The notes below the pieces were generated by a model that made no database searches, had not been told where the DNA came from, and worked only from the letters and a program-made list of their open reading frames with translations. From NCBI GenBank assembly GCA_022360075.1, contig JAKSDN010000637.1:1-15437 (forward strand): a stretch of 15,437 nucleotides of DNA, written 5' to 3'. Shown in pieces: positions 1 through 7,798 of this stretch (positions are counted from its first letter, which is position 1; the number at the start of each line of letters is the position of its first letter). The position numbers were made by a program, and so were the translations under genes. Source of the DNA: Kiloniellales bacterium. Its GTDB lineage: Bacteria > Pseudomonadota > Alphaproteobacteria > Kiloniellales > JAKSDN01.

Positions 1-461
1 CCCAAGGTGAGGACGCCCGCGCCCACCGTCGGCGCGGTCTTGTCGCGCCCTTCGTGCAGCGTGGTGTAGAGCGTCGTCGTGTCGCTCCAGAGGTCGAAGC
101 CCGGGTCGTTGCGCACGACCTTGCGGCCGGCCAGGTAGTAGTCCTTGCCGTCGTGCTGGAAGCCGAGCTCGTAGACCATGTAGCGGGTGTCGGCTTCCTC
201 GGCCGGCGAGAAGAGATTGAACACGCCGCGATCGGCCGCCAGCCCATCGCCGAAGGGGCTGAAGTCGATGCGGCCCGCCAGGCCGCCGGCATGTGCCGGG
301 TCCTCGATGAAGCGGTCGAGGTCGTCGATGGTGACGCTGGCGTGCATGGCCAGGCTGTGGTTCGCTGACTTGCCGGCCTCGGCGCCCGATTCCGGCTGTG
401 TCTCGCCCAGGGCGAAGGGCCCGGACATGGTCTCGTCGAATCTAATCCCCGTATCGGCCAT
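1..461 (-). CDS. N-terminal part of a protein with a GMC/cholesterol-oxidase-associated domain (partial)
   Basis: The reading frame is open from an ATG at 459-461 to the left edge, giving 153 codons with no stop; the C-terminus lies outside the window. A strong Shine-Dalgarno sequence (GGGAGGG on the minus strand, 466-472) sits 4 bases before the ATG. The N-terminus has FDETMSGPF at residues 8-16. A hydrophobic/charged beta-rich pattern follows, with MVYELGF, YYLAGRKVV, a DLWSDTTTLYTTL stretch and GAGVLTL at the end. From memory, this 'F-ETM-G ... Y.L.G.K.V ... D.W.DTTTL' pattern occurs as an accessory domain in large GMC-oxidoreductase (cholesterol-oxidase-like) and alpha/beta-hydrolase fusion proteins; I cannot confirm it here. 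No signal peptide is visible. It follows the PhoD-like phosphatase gene by only 34 bases, so the two are probably one transcript. The catalytic part, if any, is not visible, so its activity is open. Confidence 0.75.
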   Translation of the reverse strand, partial: MADTGIRFDETMSGPFALGETQPESGAEAGKSANHSLAMHASVTIDDLDRFIEDPAHAGGLAGRIDFSPFGDGLAADRGVFNLFSPAEEADTRYMVYELGFQHDGKDYYLAGRKVVRNDPGFDLWSDTTTLYTTLHEGRDKTAPTVGAGVLTL

Positions 462-495
462 CTGGCCCTCCCATTCGATCTGTCCCGACCGCCTG

Positions 496-2199
496 TCACC
501 AGGGCGCGAGCTTCAGGGTCTCGTCGAGCTCGATCTCGTTGTCGTCGTCGTCGATCTCTTCGCTCACGATATCGCCCTTCTTGTCGTAGGCGCGCACGCG
601 CAGGCTATGGCTCGTCCGATCGAGCGAAATGCGGCAGAAGTTGTCCTCCTGCGTGAAGTTCCAGGCCTTGTAGTCCATCGTGATCGTCGGCGAGTCCGAG
701 ACCGTGAAGCTGTCGGCCTGCTCCGGGTCGCTCGAATCGTGGACGAAGTCCGAGGGCTCGCCGTCGGCGAAGGGAAAGGGCCAGTAGAAGGCCGAAGAGG
801 TCACGGAGAAGGCGCGCAGCTTCTCGGCCTCCGGGCTGCCCGCGAAGGAAAGCTCAGCGATGTTGGCGCAGTGGATGTCGCCGGAAAGGAAGACGACGTT
901 CTGAATCTCGTTTTCGACGATGCACTGGAGCAGCGCGCGCTTGGTGTTGGGAAAGCCCGGCCAGGAATCGCTGTCTTCCTTGCGTTCCGGGTCCAGCGGC
1001 TCGCGCGCGCCCATCGGTGAGGGTACGAAGACGCTCGAGGTGACGATGAACTTCGGCGTGTTGCCGCGCTGCGATTGCTGTTCGACCAGCCAGCGCAGGA
1101 GGCGCTGCAACTGTCCCGGCGGGCTGCCGGGCAGGCTCGGCCGGCCGAGCATGTGGTTGTCGGAAAGATCGCCCGCCTCGCCTTCGAGATAGCGCTGGGT
1201 GCGCGTGTCGACGACGAAGAAGGGAAAGCTGCCGCAGTCGAACTTGTAGTAGAGCCGCTTGTCGTAGGTGCGCGGCCCGTGGCTCCACTGGTAGCTCAGG
1301 TAGGCGTCGATCGCGATCGTGAAGAGCTGATAGCTCGCGCCGCGGCGAATGCGGTCTTGCGTCCAGTTGTCCTCGATCTCGTGGTCGTCGAGGATCATGT
1401 AGGTCGGCAGGCCGCGCATGAGCCGGCGGATGTTGGGCGAGCCGAAGGCGGTCAGGTAGCGTTCGCGAAACTCCTCGTAGCTGTCGGCGCGGCCGAGCGG
1501 CACCATGCGGTTGAAGAGGTCGGCATAGATCTGGTCGCCGACCATGAGGGTAAAGCGCGGCGGGCTTTCCGCCTTTGCCTTCCTTCCCTTGCCGGCCTTG
1601 GTCTCGCCGTCGCGCCCCCAAACCATGTCGCCCATGGGGCCGAAAATCCGGTCGGCATGCCGGACCTTCCACAGCAGACCCGGATAGCGGCAGGAGCCCA
1701 GGAGGAAGTCGAGCTTGCCCTCGTCCGTGGCCGGGTCGGGAAAGGTCCTGAAGACCGCCTCGGCCTTTTCCGCCGGCAGCCGCCTGAGGTCCTGCTCCCA
1801 GACCTTGGCCTTGGGCAGTCGGTCCATCAGGTCGCCGCTCCCTAGGCCCAGCTCGTCGTCGATCGGATCGTCCAGCGTCAGCGTTCCGATGCGCACGCGA
1901 TAGCGCGTGTCGCTCTTCAGGCGGCGCGGCCGCTCCGGCGTAGGGGTGTGGAGACCCAGCGTGATCGTGCCGCTGCGGTCGAACTCCCGGCGCAGGCGGA
2001 AGTAGTAGCAGGGCACGGCGCCCTCCGGATGGACGGTGTCGCCCTCTTCGAAGATGCCGACGACCGCGAGCGTGCGGCGGCTGGAATCGATGTCGCCGTC
2101 AGGGTCGGTGTCCGGGTCCGCCCGGACCCAAAGCCGGCAGGACCGATCGCTCGTGTGGCCGACGATCGGTCCCAGACCGGGCGCGCGTAGCTGCCCCAT
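496..2199 (-). CDS. PhoD-like metallophosphatase (alkaline phosphatase D family)
   Basis: This 567-residue protein matches PhoD-like metallophosphatases. An N-terminal beta domain begins with LGPIVGHTSDRSCRLWVRA, typical of the family. The catalytic metallophosphatase core follows: GSCRYPG near 168-174, GDQIYAD at 221-227, DDHEIEDNW at 271-279, DTRTQR at 331-336, TSSVFVPSP near 387-395 and SGDIHCANI at 439-447. The Asp/His-rich blocks are the expected metal ligands. The family hydrolyses phosphomonoesters or phosphodiesters. Unlike classical Bacillus PhoD there is no twin-arginine or Sec signal peptide, so a cytoplasmic location is inferred. The C-terminus is markedly acidic (about 549-561). 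The ATG at 2197-2199 has GAGGGAGG close upstream. The downstream partner gene starts 34 bases after its stop, so cotranscription is likely. The exact substrate cannot be told. Confidence 0.9.
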   Translation of the reverse strand: MGQLRAPGLGPIVGHTSDRSCRLWVRADPDTDPDGDIDSSRRTLAVVGIFEEGDTVHPEGAVPCYYFRLRREFDRSGTITLGLHTPTPERPRRLKSDTRYRVRIGTLTLDDPIDDELGLGSGDLMDRLPKAKVWEQDLRRLPAEKAEAVFRTFPDPATDEGKLDFLLGSCRYPGLLWKVRHADRIFGPMGDMVWGRDGETKAGKGRKAKAESPPRFTLMVGDQIYADLFNRMVPLGRADSYEEFRERYLTAFGSPNIRRLMRGLPTYMILDDHEIEDNWTQDRIRRGASYQLFTIAIDAYLSYQWSHGPRTYDKRLYYKFDCGSFPFFVVDTRTQRYLEGEAGDLSDNHMLGRPSLPGSPPGQLQRLLRWLVEQQSQRGNTPKFIVTSSVFVPSPMGAREPLDPERKEDSDSWPGFPNTKRALLQCIVENEIQNVVFLSGDIHCANIAELSFAGSPEAEKLRAFSVTSSAFYWPFPFADGEPSDFVHDSSDPEQADSFTVSDSPTITMDYKAWNFTQEDNFCRISLDRTSHSLRVRAYDKKGDIVSEEIDDDDNEIELDETLKLAPW

Positions 2200-2396
2200 G
2201 GGCCTCCCTCGTGATCTCTCGCGTTGGGCTCGTTGCCGAGCTTCTGATGGGACCGACGCTGCCGAGTCTAGGCAACAGCCATCCCCGGACCTGTGTGAAA
2301 GCGCACAAGGTTCGAGGATTGCTCCCGGCCCCTTGCAGCATTAAACGCGACCTTCGCGATAGGGCTCTAGACATAGCCTGAAGCGCAGGCCCTGTT

Positions 2397-2427
2397 GCCA
2401 CAAAATTGTCACACATGCGCTTGTGGC
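2397..2427. promoter_or_regulatory. Inverted repeat GCCACAA-N17-TTGTGGC upstream of the radical SAM gene
   Basis: A perfect 7-base inverted repeat (2397-2403 and 2421-2427) surrounds an A/T-richer spacer containing ACAAAATTGT. It lies about 175 bases before the radical SAM start codon and about 200 bases from the phosphatase start. It could be an operator for a dimeric regulator or a weak RNA hairpin. No function can be assigned from the sequence alone, and a 7-base arm can arise by chance. Confidence 0.3.
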
Positions 2428-2489
2428 CCATCGTCGCGTTGCCCGCTGGGGGCGTCGGTTCGATGTTGTGCCGCCATCTCCGCTTGAAT

Positions 2490-2572
2490 CCGCAATGCGG
2501 CCCGTCGTTGCTCACACTCAAGGGTTTCGCTAGTTTGCCCGTTAATCCGATGGCCGAGTCGCCACATTGCGG
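2490..2572. repeat. Two copies of a near-palindromic 11-mer, CCRCAWTGCGG
   Basis: CCGCAATGCGG (2490-2500) and CCACATTGCGG (2562-2572) agree at 9 of 11 positions and lie 72 bases apart start to start. The first is a near-perfect palindrome around its central base. The second also forms an 8-base inverted pair with the first (CCGCAATG / CATTGCGG). Spaced palindromes in a gene leader are the usual look of a regulator's binding sites, and the second ends 28 bases before the radical SAM start codon. This reading is inference. Confidence 0.3.
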
Positions 2573-2600
2573 GCTCGGCGCGATCTTTGGGGGGCCGCCC

Positions 2601-4379
2601 ATGGCTGCGCGGAAGACATTCCGTCTGGTGCTCATCAAGCCTTCGCACTATGACGCCGACGGCTACGTCATTCAGTGGGTGCGTTCGGCGATCCCTTCGA
2701 ACACCTTGGCGACGCTCAACGGTCTGGCGGTCGAGTGCCAGAAGCACGAAACGCTCGGCCCCGACGTCGAGATCGTGATCGACGCCTACGACGAGACCAA
2801 CACCCGCATCCGACCCCAGAAGATCATCGAGGACATCCGGCGCAGCGGCGGGCACGGCATGGTCGGCTTGATCGGCGTGCAGTCGAACCAGTTCCCGCGC
2901 GCCGTCGACATCTCCCGGCCCCTGGTCGAGGCCGGAATCCAGGTCTGCATCGGCGGCTTCCACGTCAGCGGCTGCATGTCCATGCTGCCGGAGCTGCCGG
3001 CCGACATCCAGGCCGCGCTCGACATGGGCATCTCGATCTACTGCGGCGAGGCCGAGGGGCGTCTGGACGAGGTGCTGAAGGACGCCTACGCCGGCACCCT
3101 GAAGCCGGTCTACAACTATATGAACGACTTGCCGGGCTTGGAGGGTGCGACCGCGCCGATCCTGCCTGAGGCTCGGGTCAAGCGCACGGCCGGCGCCCAC
3201 ACCTCCTTCGACTCGGGCCGCGGCTGCCCCTTCCAGTGCTCCTTCTGCACCATCATCAACGTGCAGGGCCGCAAGTCGCGCTATCGCACCGCCGACGACA
3301 TCGAGGCGATCGTGCGCAGCAACCTGGCGCAGGGCGTGAACCGCTTCTTCATCACCGACGACAACTTCGCCCGGAACAAGAACTGGGAGTCGCTCTTCGA
3401 CCGCTTGATCGAGATGCGCGAGGGCGAGGGCCTCGACATCGCCTTCATCATCCAGGTCGACACGCTCTGCCACAAGATCCCGGGATTCATCGAGAAGGCC
3501 GGGCGCGCCGGCTGCACGCGGGTCTACATCGGCCTGGAGAACATCAATCCCGACAACCTGGCCGCCGCCAAGAAGCGCCAGAACCGCATCACCGAGTACC
3601 GCAAGATGCTGCAGGCCTGGAAGGACGTCGGGGCCATGACCTACTGCGGCTACATCCTGGGCTTTCCGACCGACACCCAGGAGCGGGTGCTGCGCGATAT
3701 CGAGATCATCAAGAACGAGCTGCCGGTCGACCTGCTGGAGTTCTTCTGCCTGACGCCGCTACCGGGCTCGGAGGACCACAAGAACCTGGCGGCCAAGGGG
3801 GTCTGGATGGACCCCGACATGAACAAGTACGACCTGGAGCACGTCTGCGCGAACCACCCGATCATGTCGCGCGAGGAATGGCAGGAGACCTACCACAAGG
3901 CCTGGGAGAGCTATTACACGCTGGAGCACATGGAGCGCATCATGCGCCGCGCCGTGGCCAGCGGTATGAGCCCCGGCAAGGTGCTGTTCCTGATGCTCTG
4001 GTTCTACGGCTGCAAGACCTTCGAGGGCATCCATCCGCTGGAGGGCGGCTACCTCAGGCTCAAGTACCGCAAGGACCGGCGCCCCGGCCTGCCGATCGAG
4101 AACCCTCTGGTCTTCTACCCGCGCTATCTTTGGCAGCTCGCGCGCAGCCACTACCAGTTCCTGTCCCTGGCCTGGAAGCTGCACCGCATCCGTAAGCGCA
4201 TCAAGGCCGACCCCGAGCGCATGGCCTACAGCGACCTGGCGCTCGAGCCGGTCGTCGAGGACGAGCTCGACGAGCTCGCGCTCTTCACCTCGAGCGAGGA
4301 GGCCAAGGCAGTGGTCGAGAAGAAGCGCCAGGACGACGCGGCGCGAGAGGCGGCCAAGGCGGCGGTGGCGGCGGAGTAG
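2601..4379 (+). CDS. B12-binding-domain radical SAM protein of unknown substrate
   Basis: This is a 592-residue protein when started at the ATG at 2601 (MAARKTFRLVLIKPSHYD), which begins directly on the first beta strand of a cobalamin-binding-like Rossmann domain. A longer frame from 2406 exists but adds non-conserved-looking sequence. Residues 7-170 form the B12-binding-like domain, with IGGFHVSG at 117-124 as in other members; no DxHxxG motif is seen, which is common in this class. The radical SAM cluster motif CPFQCSFC gives Cys209, Cys213 and Cys216, which would bind the 4Fe-4S cluster with S-adenosylmethionine. The barrel runs to about 400, with ITDDNF, YIGLENINPDNL and YCGYILGFPTDT. 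The C-terminal 190 residues are helical and basic, ending in a charged Ala-rich tail. Members of this broad group perform methylations or C-C rearrangements on lipids, cofactors or natural products. No neighbour reveals the substrate. Confidence 0.9.
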   Translation: MAARKTFRLVLIKPSHYDADGYVIQWVRSAIPSNTLATLNGLAVECQKHETLGPDVEIVIDAYDETNTRIRPQKIIEDIRRSGGHGMVGLIGVQSNQFPRAVDISRPLVEAGIQVCIGGFHVSGCMSMLPELPADIQAALDMGISIYCGEAEGRLDEVLKDAYAGTLKPVYNYMNDLPGLEGATAPILPEARVKRTAGAHTSFDSGRGCPFQCSFCTIINVQGRKSRYRTADDIEAIVRSNLAQGVNRFFITDDNFARNKNWESLFDRLIEMREGEGLDIAFIIQVDTLCHKIPGFIEKAGRAGCTRVYIGLENINPDNLAAAKKRQNRITEYRKMLQAWKDVGAMTYCGYILGFPTDTQERVLRDIEIIKNELPVDLLEFFCLTPLPGSEDHKNLAAKGVWMDPDMNKYDLEHVCANHPIMSREEWQETYHKAWESYYTLEHMERIMRRAVASGMSPGKVLFLMLWFYGCKTFEGIHPLEGGYLRLKYRKDRRPGLPIENPLVFYPRYLWQLARSHYQFLSLAWKLHRIRKRIKADPERMAYSDLALEPVVEDELDELALFTSSEEAKAVVEKKRQDDAAREAAKAAVAAE

Positions 4380-4446
4380 CTGCCGCTTGCCGCGGTTCGC
4401 GGCGTCGGGTTCAGGATTTGGCCAGTCGAGTTTGAGGCTGGTTCTA

Positions 4447-4557
4447 CCCCCCACCCTAACCCTCCCCCACAAGGGGGGAGGGAAACGTCACAGGAAGGCG
4501 TGGCGAAAGTTCACCTCCCCCTTGACGGGGGAGGTCGGCGCGCAGCGCCGGGTGGGG
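4447..4557. repeat. Branched palindromic intergenic repeat (C/G-rich double hairpin)
   Basis: An outer stem pairs CCCCACCC (4449-4456) with GGGTGGGG (4550-4557). It encloses two hairpins. The first is CCCTCCCCC (4460-4468) with GGGGGAGGG (4474-4482). The second is a perfect 9-base stem, ACCTCCCCC (4513-4521) with GGGGGAGGT (4527-4535), around the loop TTGAC. I remember this CCTCCCCCTTGACGGGGGAGG type as an abundant intergenic element of many alphaproteobacteria. It sits between the radical SAM stop and the transporter start. It carries no T-run, so it is not a standard intrinsic terminator, although the RNA would fold strongly. Confidence 0.8.
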
Positions 4558-4607
4558 ATGGCTCGGCCCGGAGGGCCGATCGCTTTCTCGCCCAGGGCAA
4601 GCGCGCC

Positions 4608-5465
4608 ATGACCCCCCGCGTCATCGCCGCCTTGACCGCGACCGTCGTGTTCTGGGCCTCGTCTTTCCCGGGCATCGGCGCAGCGCTGGAAGGCTATCCG
4701 CCGGGGCCGCTGGCGCTGCTGCGCTTCCTGGTCGCCTCGGCCATGTTCCTGCTGCTTGCGTCTTACCGGCGGCCCGCCATGCCGAGCAAGCGCGATTGGG
4801 CCCCGGTTGTCCTGCTCGCCCTGGTCGGGATCGTCGTCTATCACCTCGCGCTCAACACGGGCCAGCTCACCGTTTCGGCCGGCGCCGCCGGCACGCTCAG
4901 CAATGCCTCGCCGCTCTTCACCGCGCTTTGGGGCGTGTTGTTCCTCAACGAGCGCCTGAAGCCGCTCGGCTGGCTCGGCATCGCGCTCGGCTTCGCCGGC
5001 GCGATCCTGATCGCCATGGGCGAGGGCGGCGACTTCCGGCTCGATCCGGGCGCCTTTGCGGTGTTGCTGGCGGCGCTTTCCTGGAGCCTCTATTTCACCG
5101 CCCAGAAGCGCTATGCCCAGCGCTACGGCGCGCGCGACCTGATGGCCTGGGTGGTCTGGGCCGGCACGCTGATGCTGCTCGTCTTCCTCCCGGCGCTGCT
5201 CGAGGCCTTGGCGAGCGCACCGCTCGAAGCGACGCTCGCCGTCGTCTATCTCGGCGTCCTGCCGACAGCCTTGGCCTACGTCACCTGGGCTTACGTGCTG
5301 TCCCAGGTGCCGGTCTCCTTCGCCTCCGGCTTCCTCTACCTGATCCCGGTGCTGGCCTTCCTCCTGGCCTGGCTCTGGCGCGGCGAGGTGCCGAGCTGGC
5401 TGACTTTGATCGGCGGCACGGTCGCGCTTGCCGGCATCGCCCTGGTGTCGCTGAAGGGGCGTTGA
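4608..5465 (+). CDS. EamA/DMT-superfamily transporter
   Basis: The 285-residue protein consists almost entirely of hydrophobic helices and fits the ten-helix, two-EamA-repeat architecture of the drug/metabolite transporter superfamily. Helix 1 holds ATVVFWASSFPGIG and helix 2 PLALLRFLVASAMFLLL. The first repeat ends with NTGQLTVSAGAAGTL, SPLFTALWGVLFLNERL and GIALGFAGAILIAMG. The second repeat follows, with LSWSLYFTAQKRY, PTALAYVTWAYVLSQVP and the mirrored LIPVLAFLLAWLWRGEVP near the C-terminus. The family exports or imports small metabolites such as amino acids; the substrate is not predictable. I start at the ATG at 4608 because helix 1 begins there; the frame continues open to 4500 but that part lies in the palindromic repeat. 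No strong Shine-Dalgarno is seen before this ATG. It converges with the amidohydrolase gene. Confidence 0.9.
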   Translation: MTPRVIAALTATVVFWASSFPGIGAALEGYPPGPLALLRFLVASAMFLLLASYRRPAMPSKRDWAPVVLLALVGIVVYHLALNTGQLTVSAGAAGTLSNASPLFTALWGVLFLNERLKPLGWLGIALGFAGAILIAMGEGGDFRLDPGAFAVLLAALSWSLYFTAQKRYAQRYGARDLMAWVVWAGTLMLLVFLPALLEALASAPLEATLAVVYLGVLPTALAYVTWAYVLSQVPVSFASGFLYLIPVLAFLLAWLWRGEVPSWLTLIGGTVALAGIALVSLKGR

Positions 5466-5472
5466 AAGGGCT

Positions 5473-5565
5473 CGTCATTGCGAGCGGAGCGACGCAATCC
5501 AGGCTTTTGCCGCGCGAGAGGTTGTTCTCGATTGCCACGCCGGCTGATGCCGGCTCGCAATGACG
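5473..5565. repeat. Palindromic intergenic repeat with 13-base terminal inverted repeats (CGTCATTGCGAGC)
   Basis: CGTCATTGCGAGC (5473-5485) and its exact reverse complement GCTCGCAATGACG (5553-5565) bound the element. Nested inside are GCAATC (5494-5499) with GATTGC (5530-5535), and CGAGA (5515-5519) with TCTCG (5526-5530), so the whole unit can fold into one long imperfect hairpin. It fills most of the 140-base gap between the convergent transporter and amidohydrolase genes, beginning 8 bases after the transporter stop. The 'GTCATTGCGAGCGNAGCGACGCAATCC' type is, from memory, a widespread dispersed repeat. It may end transcription from both sides, although no T-run follows either arm. Confidence 0.85.
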
Positions 5566-5605
5566 GGTGAGGGACGGTGCCAACCGGTGCGACTCGGTGT
5601 GCCAA

Positions 5606-6643
<1,038 letters not shown>

Positions 6644-6701
6644 CTTTGGATCGGCGTGACGGAATTCTGCGCTTGGCTGTAGGTCTTCTTGGGCGCCGCT
6701 C

Positions 6702-7670
6702 TTATCCCGGCACGCGGCCGCTCGGCCGTTCGTCGATGCGCTTTTCGATGGCGTCCCAGATCTCGCTCTCCAGGGACGCGCCGTTGAAGCGGTTGATCTC
6801 CTGGATCCCGGTCGGCGAGGTCACGTTGATCTCGGTCATGTAGCCGCCGATCACGTCGATGCCGACGAAGATGAAGCCGCGCTCCTGCAGCGCCGGGCCG
6901 ATCGCCTCGCAGATGAGCTGATCGCGGGCGTCGAGCTCGCTGCGCTCGGGACGCGCGCCGACGTGGAGGTTGGCCCGCGCTTCGCCCGGCGGCGGCACCC
7001 GGTTGACCGCGCCCACCGGCTTGCCGTCGACCAGGATGATACGTTTGTCGCCGCCGCGCACCTCGGCGAGGTAGCGCTGCACGATGACCGGCTCGCGGAA
7101 CAGGCTGGTGAACATCTCCAGCAGGGCGTTGAGGTTCTCGTCCTCCGGCTTGACGTGGAAGACGCCGGCGCCGCCGTTGCCGAACAGCGGCTTGATGATG
7201 ATGTCGCCGTGCTCGGCGCGGAACGCCAGGATCTCCTCGCGCACGCTGCTGATCAGGGTCGGCGGCATCAGCTCGGCGAAGTGGGTGACGAAGAGCTTTT
7301 CCGGGGCGTTGCGCACGTGCTGGGGATCGTTGACCACCAGGGTCTCGGGATGGACGTGCTCGAGCAGGTGCGTGGCCGTGATGTAGGCCATGTCGAAGGG
7401 CGGGTCCTGGCGCATCAGGACCACGTCGAGCGTGGCCAGATCGATTTTCTCGGCCGTGCCGAGCGTGGCGTGGTTGCCGTGCTCGCGCCGCACCTGAAAC
7501 GGCCGGGCCTGGGCGCTCACCCGGTTGTCGCGCAGGCTCATGTCCTGCGGCAGATAGTGATAGAGCCCGTGGCCACGGCGCTGCGCCTCCATGGCGAGCA
7601 TGAAGGTGCTGTCGGCATCGATATCGATGCTCTCCACGGGATCCATCTGGATCGCCACGGCGAGGCTCAT
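6702..7670 (-). CDS. gshB: Glutathione synthetase
   Basis: The 322-residue protein is close to the usual 315 of GshB, which joins glycine to gamma-glutamylcysteine using ATP in the last step of glutathione synthesis. The N-terminal domain starts [18 protein letters not shown]. The linker has [17 protein letters not shown], near the bacterial NDP.....EK signature. The ATP-grasp core has [17 protein letters not shown] and the metal-binding end [16 protein letters not shown] chose the ATG at 7668-7670 because conserved sequence starts there; the 30 residues encoded further upstream overlap a probable promoter. AGGGGG lies about 6 bases before this ATG. The position downstream of rsmI, yraN and a SirB1-like gene fits the arrangement I recall from other alphaproteobacteria. 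No key residue appears to be missing. Confidence 0.96.
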   Translation of the reverse strand: MSLAVAIQMDPVESIDIDADSTFMLAMEAQRRGHGLYHYLPQDMSLRDNRVSAQARPFQVRREHGNHATLGTAEKIDLATLDVVLMRQDPPFDMAYITATHLLEHVHPETLVVNDPQHVRNAPEKLFVTHFAELMPPTLISSVREEILAFRAEHGDIIIKPLFGNGGAGVFHVKPEDENLNALLEMFTSLFREPVIVQRYLAEVRGGDKRIILVDGKPVGAVNRVPPPGEARANLHVGARPERSELDARDQLICEAIGPALQERGFIFVGIDVIGGYMTEINVTSPTGIQEINRFNGASLESEIWDAIEKRIDERPSGRVPG

Positions 7671-7724
7671 GGACCGCCCCCTGTGACCTTGTTCTTGTCG
7701 CTGTCCAACGGCTTGAAGAGCCAG

Positions 7725-7755
7725 ACTATAGCCGGAAGCCGATGGCACCTGCCAA
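7725..7755 (-). promoter_or_regulatory. Possible sigma-70-type promoter for gshB
   Basis: Read on the minus strand, TTGGCA (7750-7755) is followed after 19 bases by TATAGT (7725-7730). Shifting the -10 by one base to CTATAG gives an 18-base spacer. It lies in the 128-base gap between the SirB1-like gene and gshB, about 55 bases before the gshB start codon. The spacing is long for a strong promoter, so this is a candidate only. If real, gshB and the amidohydrolase could be transcribed independently of rsmI-yraN. Confidence 0.35.
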
Positions 7756-7798
7756 AGCAAAATGCTGCGCGGCGCGACCCGCCGCAGATCGAGCGCCG

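Larger units (their letters stand above)
2200..2600. other. 401-base intergenic leader between divergent phosphatase and radical SAM genes
   Basis: No convincing gene is seen here. The frame of the downstream radical SAM gene stays open back to an ATG at 2406, but the 65 extra residues are Cys/Pro/Gly-rich and unlike the B12-binding fold, so I treat them as untranslated. The base composition is less G/C-rich than the genes around it, as expected for a promoter region. It contains an inverted repeat GCCACAA-N17-TTGTGGC (2397-2427) and two copies of a near-palindrome (CCGCAATGCGG at 2490-2500, CCACATTGCGG at 2562-2572), both on the radical SAM side. I could not place a convincing -35/-10 pair on either strand. 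Confidence 0.6.

Noticed and set aside
2406..2600. A 65-codon N-terminal extension of the radical SAM protein starting at an ATG at 2406.
   Set aside because: The residues are Cys/Pro/Gly-rich and unlike any B12-domain N-terminus. The core fold starts right after the ATG at 2601, and the region is less G/C-rich and carries symmetric motifs.
4460..4535. Hairpins after the radical SAM gene as intrinsic terminators.
   Set aside because: Strong stems are present but no T-run follows either. The same sequence type is a dispersed repeat, so a dedicated terminator is not supported.
4500..4607. A 36-codon extension of the EamA transporter frame.
   Set aside because: It lies largely in the palindromic repeat and encodes a Gly/Arg-rich stretch, whereas the first membrane helix begins just after the ATG at 4608.
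5473..5565. A CRISPR array or insertion sequence.
   Set aside because: There is only one unit with no regularly spaced repeats or spacers, and no transposase reading frame between the inverted repeats.
6644..6701. A promoter for the acetylpolyamine amidohydrolase in the 58-base gap after gshB.
   Set aside because: No -35/-10 pair with acceptable spacing was found on the minus strand.
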